Shown: positions 22,610 through 34,846 of the stretch, piece by piece
How the letters are laid out: every line of letters begins with the position of its first letter
How positions within the stretch are numbered: the first letter of the stretch is position 1
Source: Mesostigma viride
Taxonomy: Eukaryota; Streptophyta; Mesostigmatophyceae; Mesostigmatales; Mesostigmataceae
DNA: 64,000 bases
Assembly: GCA_009746045.1 (NCBI GenBank)
Contig: RPFO01000065.1
Coordinates: 1,389,924 to 1,453,923 of the forward strand
Direction: 5' to 3'
Made by a program: the position numbers and the translations under genes
The notes under the pieces: model-generated
What the model saw: the letters and a program-made list of their open reading frames with translations, nothing else
The model's database searches: none
Told to the model about the DNA's origin: nothing

Positions 22610-23379
22610 TTAGGGGGCTTCAGTTTTGATACATTTCCATGGGACCCTCCCCTTAAATATGGTTGAGTGGGGAAAGACCGACCGAACCGGAACCATGGCA
22701 CACACCACCCGGAGGAGAGCGGCCGGTATGAAGATTATTAGAGGAACCAGTTCTGGTTCTGCTGGCCATGCACCCATGCACGCGATGTAGTGCGTCCCAG
22801 TAGTATCGAGAGCAATTAAGCCCGCTGCTGCCGCAGGACGCACCCGCCGTGATGAGAGGGTGCGGAATGTATATAATGTAGTGGTATCTCTTGTTTGCGT
22901 TGGCTTTGTTTATGGTTAAGGGGAGGGGACACCCCTAAAGGGCACTTTTCTGGAAACCATACCTATGCATGTGCTAAAAATCCAATGATGATTGGGGACC
23001 ATTAATATGATAAAAAAAAAATTTTCCAGCCACTTGGGGGGGGTACTAGCCCCCACAGGGCACCGGTAACGCGCTAAAAATAGAAAAAGACGCTATTCTA
23101 GTCACATTTTTCATAGGGCAGTGGGCAAACATATTGGGACCAAATCATATATTCCCATATAGTTCCCTGACTTTTGAGAAATGCTACCTAATTTTGAGCA
23201 CAAAATAATCATGTTTACACACATTGATGGATTTTCCCGCAAAAAGGGTACTTTTTTAATGAAAAAAAAAATTATCAAATCATAAACACATGGAATAGGG
23301 CCAAATCATATATTCCCAAATACTAGAGGTTGGGGGACATGCAGCCCCAAATTTTCAGGTCATTCTGACAAGCGCAGCC
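22610..23379. other. AT-rich DNA, start of a degenerate repeat array
   Basis: No gene. A CAAATCATATATTCCCA-type motif recurs at about 23140 and 23300. The last bases (CATTCTGACAAG...) belong to a degenerate unit that resumes at 29818 beyond element D. Confidence 0.4.
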
Positions 23380-23928
23380 TGTTAAATAAAGCATCAATTA
23401 CAAGCTTAAGGAGTTGGCGAAGATCCTCGAAGATGATGGTAGTGGGTATTGTGCTCAGATCCATAGCCCGCAGCCCTTAGGCCCGTAGGTGCGCGCGCTC
23501 ACATGGTGATTGCGCCCCAAAATGTAATGACGGCTGCCTTTGTGGATCATCACCGCAACGCATCAGCTCAACCACAAGACACACATACCGCGAACTGAAT
23601 ATCAACGCGACGCCACAAAGTACCCAGAAATAGAGCGATATCACCGCAAGTAGTAAAACTGCACAAGTACCGGCGCGGCGCCACACACATCGGCCACAGC
23701 CGAAAGTACTCAACTTCCGATCACTGACAGACTTCCGCCCACTCGATAAGTCACAATCCCAGATCAACACATAGCCCACATCAGCTCATCAAATACCAAC
23801 ACCAATCAACACAGACAAGATGGGTGAACACAAACTTGTATGAATTACCACCAGTTGGTTAATGCACCAATCAACACAGGTTGTTATAGGTTACCCACCA
23901 ATGTGACTGCGAGCCATAAAAGACAACA
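23380..23928 (-). repeat. left LTR of element D
   Basis: 549 bp; 3' LTR in the element's own orientation. Differs from the right copy by a missing A near 23921; I noticed no other difference. Confidence 0.9.
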
Positions 23929-26900
23929 CCAGCCCATTTTTCCCGAGCAGTCACATCCCCATGTGATTTTCAATCAGAACCACACTTAGCCTGTCCGCAC
24001 CCACAACTGATGCCATTTCACAACAACTACTCGTCATCACCTCTCAGACATAACATTATGTAACTGTCACATGACACACCATTAACTCCTCAAGCAAAAC
24101 CAAGACCCACAAATAAACACTGTTGGTCACAACCATGCATACCAAACAAAGACAATAAGCGAGAATCAATGAGACAACCAAGATAACCAAAATCAACATC
24201 ACTTGGCTATAACGGTATCACTTGTCAACTACACATCACTAAATGTATCAAGGAGACAACCAGCGCAGGCCAGAAATCATATATGCATACGCATTGACGA
24301 TTATCCAACATGGATCTGCCACCACCACACATCAGCATACTCAGCTTCAACATTGCACAGATCATCTGCACACACCACACAAAATAATACGAGCCAGAAC
24401 ATTATGTACTAGGGGAGTGCCAACCCCGTTATCAGGCGCCCATTGATGCCCTGCTCATATTATCAGCATGTGCTAGAAAGTCATGTAAGCAAGCGAGAAT
24501 ACAAGACTGGTCCACCAAGACCATCTGTGCCACTGACCTCATCAACACTCAATCACTTTACGCCAGGCACTAGGAATCACACCGCCACCTTTGCGGCTTT
24601 GCCAGGTCAACCAGGTGAGTCATTGCCCACTGCCCACCAGACGATCCTTCCTGGACCAAAGTACCCGACTTCCCACGTACCCGAATAAAACGAACATGAG
24701 CTGACACGGACCCGTGGGGTCAATACCACACTGACCATCAAGAGAGAAGCAAGAAATGAATCAAGAACTCAGGTACTCAGACCTGTTCAGCAATCAGATT
24801 TTTCAGTGCCACATTATTCCAGTAGGCTTGATATTACCGGCACACACGCCCAAGGCCTTCCTGGCCCATGCCCTTGCCTGCGGCCTCCCCAACGCCAAGG
24901 CATACACTGCAAGTCGATCACACTGACTATCAACAAGCCATACGGTCACAGAACACATTCCCTCACTCCCATAAAGTAGACACCACTCACAAGGACATCC
25001 AACTCCAATGACATGCTCTCACCAGCATCCATGCTTTGTCCACATAACATTCATCGCGGCCCCCAAATATACACCACACCATCTACTCAGGCCACAAAAG
25101 TTTAGGGCAAACTGCCCACCATATTCCCGTTAAACTCAGACCTGCTCACATAGCCTCACTCTTATAGGAAATGTCACATATTGATGCATATCAATTGGGT
25201 GATTTCAGCCAATTCACTCGTTTGCACGTTTGGATGCCTATGTCAAAACTATTTACGATCATCTCACAGCTCACAGCACCACATCATATGCAACAAGGAC
25301 CATCACTGAATGAGACAACTCAAAACTGTGTGCATAATTCACATGCATCATGCAACACTGATCCTATGCCCACATACCCATCCTCACAAGGTGCTTCGCT
25401 CATAAAACCATCATGCTGCGGAAGACCCTCGACACATCTACATTCCCGTGCATCTAAGCACATCCAGTGCCCACAACAAGCATACCCCGCCTGCGGCATG
25501 CACCACGCACTGCCGGCCCGCGGTGTAAAATCCCAGGCGTCATCTCCTTCCGCCTCATCATCAACACGTCTCTCCAAAGCGTGTATCCTCGCCTGTGGTT
25601 GATGCACCTTGCACCACCAGCCCGCGAATTGAGCGCCATCGGCTAGTGCCCGAGCACTACCGGACCCCGCGCTCCCTTGCCTTCAGTAGGTGTCACAGCA
25701 CCTCTGGTCCGCAAGACCCCAGCAGTCGCTTCATACCGGGCAAGTATGAGCCTCGCAGACTGCTCGCATTACCATCAGCAAGTGGGGCAACCCCCGAAAT
25801 GCCTAGGTACTCTAGCCGTACTGCCCCCGGATTTGGGCAACCCCTCATCCAGCAGAAGTGGCAAGTAGGGTAGCTAGTCCTACTCTCACCACCCAAGTCA
25901 GCTTCCAAGCAGGGTTTCCCCCTCCTCAACATCAGGCATCAGCCTATGTCCTGTTCACCATCTGTCGCGGGGAGTGTGTCAGGGCCACCGTCTCCCCATG
26001 GTGCTGCTGGAGCTGAACTTCCCAGGCTAGGCACACACGTTCAGCTCTGCTGTTGTCAAGCATTATTGAGCCTGAACACAACGACCAGGGCGCGCGCATG
26101 ACTCCACTCATGCTCCCCATTGGTCCCGCACCACAGACCCACTGCTTGGCAACATAAATATATCGGGGCATGTACACCACGGGTGCAGATCCGTTCATCA
26201 CCAGACCAAGTATCTGTCTGCTAGCTCCCATCTCTGAACAACCCAAACCAGTGTCATGGTCACAGCTACCTTTCCAGAACAATACCAACTGCGCAAAACC
26301 CGAATTGTTACCAAACGCTCATGAGGTACTTCTACGCCCGCAAAACAGTACAATTCCCAACGCTTTCCTTTTATTAAGGAGTAAAATGTGCGTTTGACCG
26401 ACCAACACGAGCATAAGGACGCGTGAAGTGACACGCCACGGAGCTAACGCACCACGATGGGTTGGTTTAGAAGAAAAGGTCGTTGGCGGAGAGGAGACAC
26501 AGCAAGTTCACACAAGCAACACCTGACTGCAGTTACCACCGCCAAATCGGTACCTGCACTAGTAACCCCACCTGATCGCTGGTACCCAAAACGTTGTCAC
26601 TCACAGCACCGGCACCTTAGGGAACAATACCACAGAGATTAGCTGCACGCCCAGAGAGGTACTGTGTGATGAATCAGACACCGATCTCAATCTGCCACCC
26701 ATGCCCCACCAAGCGTCCGGATACTAAGTGGGACAACTTTGTCTGTGGTGGGCCCCCTTTTAGTGTACTCAATTCCAAGCTCCCATTTCTTCCTCGTTCC
26801 CAAGGGTAGCTTCCCCCGCTCACAGCTCCCTTTGCCCCAGGCGGGACCCTCCTACATGCAAGCTCCAGCGGGATGCCCCCCTTTCTGTGCACACCCGCGA

Positions 26901-29262
26901 GCGATCTCTCCATGGACCGAGCTGCTGCCTGGGCAACCGAGAAGGGACTAAGTCTCGGTGGGTCAGACCTAACATGCCCCCTTCAACATGAGCATGCAAG
27001 TCCGCAGTGAACGCCATCAACCGGCACGCACCTTGACCTTAAATCGGCACGCACCATCTGACCTTCAACCCCAAACATATCCAGAGCACACTCACCAAGT
27101 TCCCTTCTAGAGGTCTGCACTGGCACAATCAAAAGGTGCCGCCAATGACTCAACATCATGCCACAGCACAGGCCATTCACATCAGAATTCAACTCCATGG
27201 AAGCTCGGGCACACAAATAACAACCAAGGCATTTTAGGCTATTCCCGCTCCAATCCCAGTAGAGGCAACCTGACCCAGACTATGCACAAATGGGCTGTTA
27301 GTCTGCTACTGTTGCCTCCTCCCACATCTATAGAAGTAGTCGGTGCATGGACAGAGCTCAAAGCAAGAGGACACGGGATAATGCCACTGTCAGGCCAGCA
27401 AGCCCTCTGCCAGCCCCTGTCAGGCACATCTTAACAGGCCTGTAAGCTATCACATGAATGAACAACGCACATCCTATCCACATCAAGCCTTAAATGGAAC
27501 CTCCACATGATACGCACTGCCTGAAAGAAACGCCAGACACAAGTCACACGCCACTGCAACCTTGCTTAGCGGGTCACCATCCCACAACCCATTCAAATGT
27601 GCAATCTCAGCTTAGACACCGCCTTGCAACTTCGTCAGATGTAGAGGCAAACTCTATCATCAACTCATAGACAGCACGGAGCAACCCTAGCCACAAAAAC
27701 AGATGAAAAACCACAGATGAAAACACAGAGAGAACCCATCGGAGGAAGTCTTTAGAGAAAACACGCCCCCTTCCCAGGTTTATAAAAGACAAAGACACTT
27801 AGTCCAAGTAAGTCTCCAGTCATTGACACATAGAAAAACAGCGTGGGACATCTCATCACTGTCCGCTCATAAACAACTGCCTTCATCCCAGCTGCCCAAC
27901 CATAACCGGCAGCCACAAACATTAGCATGCCACACCGAGGCACCACGCATCATCCAACGAACGCCAAGCGACAAGTGTGACAGCCACTCATTCATTAACA
28001 AATTCCAAATAATCATCACATGGAGTCATAAACAAATTCCAAATAATCAAGTAGAGTGTCACACATACTCCCAGATAATACAAGGCTCACTCGACTCAGT
28101 GATACAGTTTCGTTCTCGGATTCCACTGCACCAATATTGCCCCAGCGGGCAGGATGCACCACGGCTGGTTCAGCCAGACCACCATACCCAGTCACACACG
28201 GGTTACTGAAAATGCCTCTCACAATCATCATCACCACTGGTATCCCAACTCTCTGTCTCAGCAGGGCACAGCCCAACACTGCGCATGCGCATGTGGTATA
28301 AAATGCAACCGTTACCTGGGAGAACGCTGAACAGCGCAGCCAGTACACTGTTCTTGACATGGCTGAAATGGAGAACAGAACACTAAGAGCAGGCACACTC
28401 AGCGGCCTTCAGTTGGCGCAAGCGTCCCAAAGCCGGTAGCACATAGCTCATGGTGCTGCAAACAAGGAACAAGATGAAGCAAGCCTCTTCTCGGTACATG
28501 CAACTTTCATCACATGCATAAACTTTATTTGAGTACGCTTAGCACCCAGGCTGAGAAGGAAGCCACCAGCCGAATCAAAAGAACAAATTATACATTGCAA
28601 GTCGTCATGGACTTGCTCCGGAGAACTAGCAATTTCGGCGCAGAAGAAGCGCAGATAACGTCAAATAACAGACTTTTGTAACACACACAGAGCCTACGTT
28701 TCCTGCACAAAGACTTGTCCATATGCAACCACAACGTATCGAGACAAGACAATAGCAGGTGCCCAGTTGACGCAGAGAAATCGCTAGCATACTGCATGCA
28801 GCAAGTAACGACCCAAGAAAACTGCATTCCGACAATCAGCATGACGAGCATGACCCACAAGAGATCACCTCAGTCTATTTCGTTTGAGATACACAGCACA
28901 CAGTTACGGACTCTATTGCAAACTCAATGGACACGGCTATCATAATAAATCCATTAGCATTCTTAAAGGACAAGCGCACAGAGAGAGATTCTGGCGCAAT
29001 TCAGTCGGTCAGTCGAGACGACCCGAAATTCCAGGCACATCGCCTACCGAGCTCCGTTTCAGATCGAAGTTGTCGCAGCTTCAAGCAGCCAATCAGGAGT
29101 AGCTCGCCAAGATAGCAGAGGACATTTCCTTCGTCACTTCCGTTTACATTACCGCTAGAAAGTGTACAATTCCGTTAGAAATTCCGCATCGTTTTCTCTT
29201 GGACAAATGCCGCCATGGTCAACTGACGCTTTCAGCTAAAACAAGAACCCCAACCTAGTACA

Positions 29263-29812
29263 TGTTAAATAAAGCATCAATTACAAGCTTAAGGAGTTGG
29301 CGAAGATCCTCGAAGATGATGGTAGTGGGTATTGTGCTCAGATCCATAGCCCGCAGCCCTTAGGCCCGTAGGTGCGCGCGCTCACATGGTGATTGCGCCC
29401 CAAAATGTAATGACGGCTGCCTTTGTGGATCATCACCGCAACGCATCAGCTCAACCACAAGACACACATACCGCGAACTGAATATCAACGCGACGCCACA
29501 AAGTACCCAGAAATAGAGCGATATCACCGCAAGTAGTAAAACTGCACAAGTACCGGCGCGGCGCCACACACATCGGCCACAGCCGAAAGTACTCAACTTC
29601 CGATCACTGACAGACTTCCGCCCACTCGATAAGTCACAATCCCAGATCAACACATAGCCCACATCAGCTCATCAAATACCAACACCAATCAACACAGACA
29701 AGATGGGTGAACACAAACTTGTATGAATTACCACCAGTTGGTTAATGCACCAATCAACACAGGTTGTTATAGGTTACCCACCAATGTGACTGCGAGCCAT
29801 AAAAAGACAACA
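29263..29812 (-). repeat. right LTR of element D
   Basis: 550 bp; 5' LTR in the element's own orientation, followed by CAGCC (29813-29817). Confidence 0.9.
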
Positions 29813-29817
29813 CAGCC

Positions 29818-30290
29818 CTATTTGATGGATATTCCTAGATTGCCACCTGTGACGAAGCTAAGGGAGGTTTTAGCTAGTATTTAACCACACTAACACCCCT
29901 TTATACATCTAAGCCTCATGAAAACTGGCCAAACCACATACTACCATTCTCTGCACATATGGTACCTCCTATGTTCAAGGTTTGACGCCATTCTGACAAG
30001 AACTGCCCAAGTTACAACCATTCCAAGACAGCCACCCATGTAGACGCTACAAGGAAATTAGAGTAACCATTTAGCCACACTAGCACCTCCTTCTTCATCA
30101 AAGACATCTGCAAACTGACCAAAGCACACATAATCAACTCTTGCACGCTGACGGCAACGCATGCTCAATGTGGGGGTCATTGCGACAAGAACTGCTCAAG
30201 TTGATGGGTTTCCTATATGACCACATGACAAGGCGCTAAGGACCACTCAGTAAGTTAGTAACCCCACAGTGCCACTTAATATGCCATCCA
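29818..30290. repeat. degenerate tandem repeat of about 185-190 bp
   Basis: Blocks with CCACACTAACACC / CCACACTAGCACC (29885, 30075) and CATTCTGACAAGAACTGC / CATTGCGACAAGAACTGC (29990, 30180) recur with a spacing near 190 bp. The unit broken by element D (23361-23379 plus 29818 onwards) belongs to the same series. Confidence 0.6.
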
Positions 30291-31640
30291 ACATGCACCA
30301 AAACCATGCAGAGTATGTTTACAAAGTACAAAGGGGTGGCCACGCACCTCATATGTCTTCATCATCCCTCCAGCATGGCCAGCCTTGTAAATATGTGCAT
30401 AGCCTTGACGGTGGTAGCCCTAACATGCCTAAGCGGCATTTCCTATGTTTCTCCCAGGTTAGAGTGTAAGGTTGATGCCAACCAAGCTAATCAACACAAC
30501 AACACCTCCTAAACTGTCCTCCCCGGCATGGATGACAAACTGGGACTATGGAGGGCAAGGAACCAAGTAAGAACATGGTATATATAGCTTGCATGCAGTC
30601 ATGCATGTCAACCATGGTTGGCTCAGCACATTGTAGTCTTGTCACATCATCATAACAAAGGAAAGCTCAAACAACCATTGGTGCCAGCTATCTACATGCA
30701 GTCACACAAATGCAATATCTCCAACATCATCATCACTATAACACTTCCATCCCTGCACGATAAAATGCAAAGAAACCATTGGCGGCCCTTCACCGCATGA
30801 GCGCTGTGATGCCGCTGCGGCCTGTGAGGAGAGGGTGCGTCACTCTCAAACAACAAGAAGCGTCCATACGCACAACATCCTTGCCAGAACACGTTTTATG
30901 AAATGCCTTATACCTTCCCGAAGAGCTATAGGCTGCGACTGAAGCGGCCCTGATCACGACATCAACGAAAACAATCTAAAGCTGCCAGGTATTCGACAAC
31001 ACAACGGCAAGCGACGGCGAGCTAGCTGGCGGAAACTGCCCAAAAAGAACGCAAAAAACCTCGAACGATGAGCTCATAGAAGAAAGCACCGATAGCAGAT
31101 AACGTTCGCGACAAATCTATACCTTGCCCTCGTAAATCCCTCGCCCAGGCGCGCAACAACAGCCGTTCTTCCATGGACAGGTCAGACACGCACTGCGCAG
31201 GTCTGAACAATTACTTACCGATAATGGCCGAAAATCTGGCAAAAAGCACCAGCTCGGTTTAGAATTCGATGCAACCGATATTAATGCCTGCTTCAAGGTC
31301 AGAACAGCCCCCAAAACCGCTATTTTACAGCCGCTATCATGAATTCTATTTCATTCCGCGCGACCAAAAAATTCAGATTACCCCCCATGCCGATGGCATA
31401 AAAAAACAACAGCGATATTGTAAACCAGCTGATTTCCGCCACAAACTAACATCATAAACTCATCTCCTTTTAGATTCGAGTAAAATTTTTGCATTTCGCC
31501 TGCCCTAGTGTGGTAGTTTCGCCTGAACGCAGTCGCCATGGCCACTTCCGCAAGGGGTGCGCGCTCCGTGCACGTGAAATTTGTGACCTTCGGCTCCGGC
31601 GCGAATTTTTTGGCGCCAAAAAATTCGGGGGTGTCCCGTC
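30291..31640. other. intergenic stretch without recognisable gene
   Basis: Only short ORFs without recognisable domains on either strand. Confidence 0.45.
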
Positions 31641-31649
31641 CCCTTAATT

Positions 31650-31736
31650 GGGTGCATTCACTCTTCTGATGTAAGTAATTATAATTTTTAGTATATATTA
31701 AACTATATAATTACTTACATCAGAGTAAATGCACCC
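31650..31736. repeat. 87-bp inverted repeat (hairpin, possible small MITE)
   Basis: The left arm starts GGGTGCATTCACTC and includes TGATGTAAGTAATTATA; the right arm is its inverse with a small deletion and few mismatches. Arms are about 33 nt with an AT-rich centre. No clear target duplication. Confidence 0.75.
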
Positions 31737-31743
31737 ACGTAAA

Positions 31744-32350
31744 ATTAATTAATTAATTAATTAATTAATTAATTAATTAATTAATTAATTAATTAATTAA
31801 TGAATAGACACGTGACTGCGTCACGTGAGCATAAGTCCTCAGTGGGAGGGGAACATGGGATGGAATGGATGGTATAAGCTATCTAGGTCCTAGTTACAGG
31901 GGTGTGGGCACCGCGGCCCGAATCGCTATGAATGCCATACTTGGTCACACGCGGAGCCCCCACAGGCTTGGGGGTGGTCTCCTTCATTACTACTTGCCAT
32001 CTATCCTTGCGCACCATCTGCCTCCATATTACAGACAAACCAGGAGGCTGCCCGGGTGTGAGCCCGTCACGTCTAGTGTAGCACATGTCCATGCCGAGTC
32101 TATCACGAAATGTGCACGGGTGGCGGCCCTGCCGCGCGCGGCCGGGGGCACGCCAGGTTAGGACATATCGCCCAGGCTGGGCGGGCTTGGTGCCAGCTAG
32201 TCTATCTGAGGTATCTACCTGATCTGTGCGAGCCAGGTGCCCGGCTAGGCCCAGGCGCCTGTGCCTAATAATGTGGGAAACATATATGCCATTTTTGCGG
32301 GCTTTGCGGCCCGCGCCCCGTTGCTGGCGCCCCCGGCACCTGCCGGTCAT
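31744..32350 (-). mobile_element. LINE 3' fragment with (TTAA)n tail
   Basis: Minus-strand coding at 32350-31883 includes I-I-R-H-R-R-L-G-L-A-G-H-L-A-R-T, matching the R-R-I-A-F-V-G-H-L-A-R-T segment of the LINE at 58206-58712, followed by L-T-W-x-x-P. It runs on to a tail of about 14 TTAA units at 31744-31801. The tail polarity agrees with the LINE tails at 9861 and 58922. Confidence 0.7.
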
Positions 32351-32400
32351 GCCCCGCCGACGCCCCGGCCCGCTCTACCACCAGGACCCCAAGGCTGGTC

Positions 32401-32978
32401 TTGGCCGCCCGGCATGGCCTCAAGCGTAACCGGGACCCGCTGCTGAAATCGGTGCATGCTCAAGGCCGCCCTTGTGGAGGCCTACGCACATGCTCAGGAC
32501 GCAGAGGCAGCCCAATGCATCGCGGACGCCAAGGCCTGCCAAGCTCGCAACCAAGCCGGCAAGGACATGTACGTGGTACCACCTCGACCGGCTCGGCGGC
32601 CGGCGCCGGCAGCGCATCCCGGTGGAGCACACGGGCCGGGGACGGCGCGGCGCCAGTCAGCCTTGACCGCTGGTTGGCCCACAATGTTTCCTTGACAGGT
32701 GGGGCTCGCGCCCCCCCCCCCGGCCCGGCGGCCGCTTCACCCCGAGGCGGCCGCCCGTCTCAGCGTTGCCGAACCGGCGCCCCCTGCCGCCTGCGCCGGC
32801 CCCGGCCTCCTCGGCTGCGGACTACTCAAGTCCCCGCCTTGAAGGAGGGCTGCCTTGCCACCAACGACGTCGTCCACTGCCCCTTCACTTTGGAGGAATT
32901 TGACGGCGCCCTTGCTCGCCTGCGGTACGACGCGGCGGTCGAGTGCCGACCACGTACTTTTGGCTGAGCTGCTGAAGA
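32401..32978 (+). pseudogene. LINE reverse-transcriptase region, left part, split by element C
   Basis: The end of the segment encodes F-T-L-E-E-F-D-G-A-L-A-R-L-R and, after a frame change, A-D-H-V-L-L-A-E-L-L-K, the typical start of a LINE RT domain. It stops at the target site GAAGA (32974-32978) of element C. The continuation is at 48845. Confidence 0.65.
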
Positions 32979-33632
32979 AGTTAGCATATTGGGGCACCAA
33001 TGTGCTAGATGGATGCAGGTTGAGGAGACCTTTCCAACGCCGTGTCAACCGCCTAGAACAGACAAGGGACTAGAAAGTTATCAAGTCCCGAAGTACTGCC
33101 GACCGGTGGGCGAGGGCGGTGCACACTCAGGGCATAGTGGACAGGACACGTGGCAGGCCGTGCCTGCACAGGCTTAGCCTGGACTCTCACGTGACTTGGA
33201 CACAGTGTACTGAGGGCTCAACGGTACTGTGGCTAGTAGAAGCCAGTAACCAGCCAGCAGGTCTGCAAGGATGTAAGTCCTTGCAGGACTGTGGCAGGTC
33301 CTGTGCTGTCCTAGACACAGGATAGCCAGAGATTCCTGTATGCTGCCTGCAACGAGGATGCAAGGCAGTGATACGAGGCTCTGGCAATGTAGCGTTGCCC
33401 AGCGTTGCTCATGACCGAGGAACAAGGATGGAACGAGGTTGCATATAGCTCGAGGCTCAACGAGGCAACGAGCGTCTTCACACACGAACCTTGGTCGTCG
33501 CGACGAGTGGCGAGCCTATCGAGGGTCGTAGGCCTGGTGTGAGGATAAAGGTTGCTAGCCAGCAGCCTAGGGTCATTCCAGCCGGCAAGGACCAGGAGCT
33601 CACAAGCTCTGCTGACGAGTTGCTGCGCAAAT
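32979..33632 (+). repeat. 5' LTR of element C
   Basis: 654 bp, begins AGTTAGCATATTGG and ends GCTGCGCAAAT. Only 23 nt separate it from the ORF1 start; no TGG primer-binding site is seen there. Confidence 0.92.
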
Positions 33633-33655
33633 CGTACTATTGCTTCCACGCTTTC

Positions 33656-34792
33656 ATGTCTGGTTCATCGTCAAGCAGCCACGGTGCTGGTGAGGCGAAC
33701 GAGCAGAGAGACGCGCAAGCGTTTTTCCCCTACCGAAACCAAGCAAACGCTCCAACATTCGTGCAAGCGGCCTACGTAGCGAGGCACTTGGCAGAAGAGG
33801 GGTGGGTGGCGGTGAGTGGGGGAGGCAACAGGCCAGCGGCGGCGGACCCGATTATTCAACGGGCTCGCGTCGTGATTTCTCCAGGTGAGACGGGGCGAGT
33901 GGCGGTGGAAGAGTTGGTGCGCCTACGGGACGCGCTAGCTGAAACTGCTAATCGTGTGGAGGTCGCTTATCAGGGCGCCCATATCACGCTTGCCGGTCTC
34001 GACCTTGCCAGGGAGGCGCTTAGCCAGATTGTGGCAACAGCGCTCGGCAGCACCAGACTGTTCAACCACTGGGTGGCGACAGCAGTGCTAGGAGAGGGGG
34101 TACCAGACGCCGACATCATCCGGAACGCGCGTGCTCGGGAGACGGTAAATCCTTGGAGCACGGCGGAGGTATTTGCCCAAACCATTGAGAATCTTGTTGC
34201 TGTCCTTTTGCAAGAGTCGAGAGGGTACGCAGACAGGTTCTATATTACCACGCAGCCTTTCGGGGTCTACTCAAGGCTTGATACACCGAGGCCGGAAACC
34301 ACCACAGCGTGGGGTCCGGAGGTGGAGATTGTCGCAGGGGTCGAGAAGACGCCTGAAGACGTCCATTTTGAGTGGACTGACAAGCCAGAGGGCTCCGTCA
34401 AGCGCTCAGCCCAGCAGATAAACGAGGGCGACGGCACTACCGAGACCTACGAGGCAAGGCAGAGAGCTGATCTGCATATACCTCGGGAGGCGACTCACGA
34501 GTACGACCGTTACGGCCGAGGCGAGCAGAACGAGCTGGTCGGCGGCGGTAAGCGGTGGTTGCGCAATCTTGCTTGGCATCGCAACCCAGGCGAGACACAA
34601 CATCCAGTCGAACGCAAGGAAGACGGGCGACCTGTGACCTGCGTGCTGGGAGAGTTTAACCCAGACCTCCAGATTGTCGCAGAGGCAGCAGCAGCCACAT
34701 CGGTTGCTGAGGGTGTTGAGCAGCGTCCAGACCGTGAGGAGAGGCAGGCGAGTGCAAGCCAGGAGGCGGCCTCGTCTGGAGTAAGTGCGTGA
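33656..34792 (+). CDS. ORF1 of element C, unknown protein upstream of gag
   Basis: 378 codons from the first ATG after the LTR to the TGA at 34790-34792. The N-terminus is serine-rich; the middle (about codons 55-210) is a mostly helical region with alternating hydrophobic and charged residues; the C-terminal third is hydrophilic and acidic. No known domain is recognised, and there is no zinc finger or catalytic motif. B and A have an ORF in the same place. Gag starts 54 nt downstream at 34847. A structural or accessory role is a guess from position only. Confidence 0.65.
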   Translation: MSGSSSSSHGAGEANEQRDAQAFFPYRNQANAPTFVQAAYVARHLAEEGWVAVSGGGNRPAAADPIIQRARVVISPGETGRVAVEELVRLRDALAETANRVEVAYQGAHITLAGLDLAREALSQIVATALGSTRLFNHWVATAVLGEGVPDADIIRNARARETVNPWSTAEVFAQTIENLVAVLLQESRGYADRFYITTQPFGVYSRLDTPRPETTTAWGPEVEIVAGVEKTPEDVHFEWTDKPEGSVKRSAQQINEGDGTTETYEARQRADLHIPREATHEYDRYGRGEQNELVGGGKRWLRNLAWHRNPGETQHPVERKEDGRPVTCVLGEFNPDLQIVAEAAAATSVAEGVEQRPDREERQASASQEAASSGVSA

Positions 34793-34846
34793 GCCTGAGG
34801 GGGTTCCAGCGGCCATGTCTGCGTGTGTTTTCTGTGGTATTCTATA

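Larger units (their letters stand above)
23380..29812 (-). mobile_element. LTR element D, large non-autonomous element
   Basis: Direct repeats of 549 and 550 bp (23380-23928, 29263-29812) begin TGTTAAATAAAG and end GACAACA. CAGCC lies on both outer sides (23375-23379 and 29813-29817), so this is one clean insertion. On the minus strand a purine run G-G-G-A-A-A-A-A-T-GGGCTGG abuts the left LTR, giving orientation and matching the GGGCTGG end of the B polypurine tract. No gag, integrase, RT or RNase H motif is visible in either strand of the 5.3-kb interior. The interior is strongly A+C-rich on the plus strand. Near-identical LTRs imply recent mobilisation in trans. Confidence 0.88.

Noticed and set aside
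23477..23779. 100-codon minus-strand ORF occurring twice (also 29360-29662)
   Set aside because: It lies inside the D LTRs and has no recognised domain; the duplication is explained by the LTR pair.
33174..33485. Minus-strand ORFs of 60-140 codons repeated at 48381-48946
   Set aside because: They are inside the C LTRs on the antisense strand; the repetition is the LTR pair.
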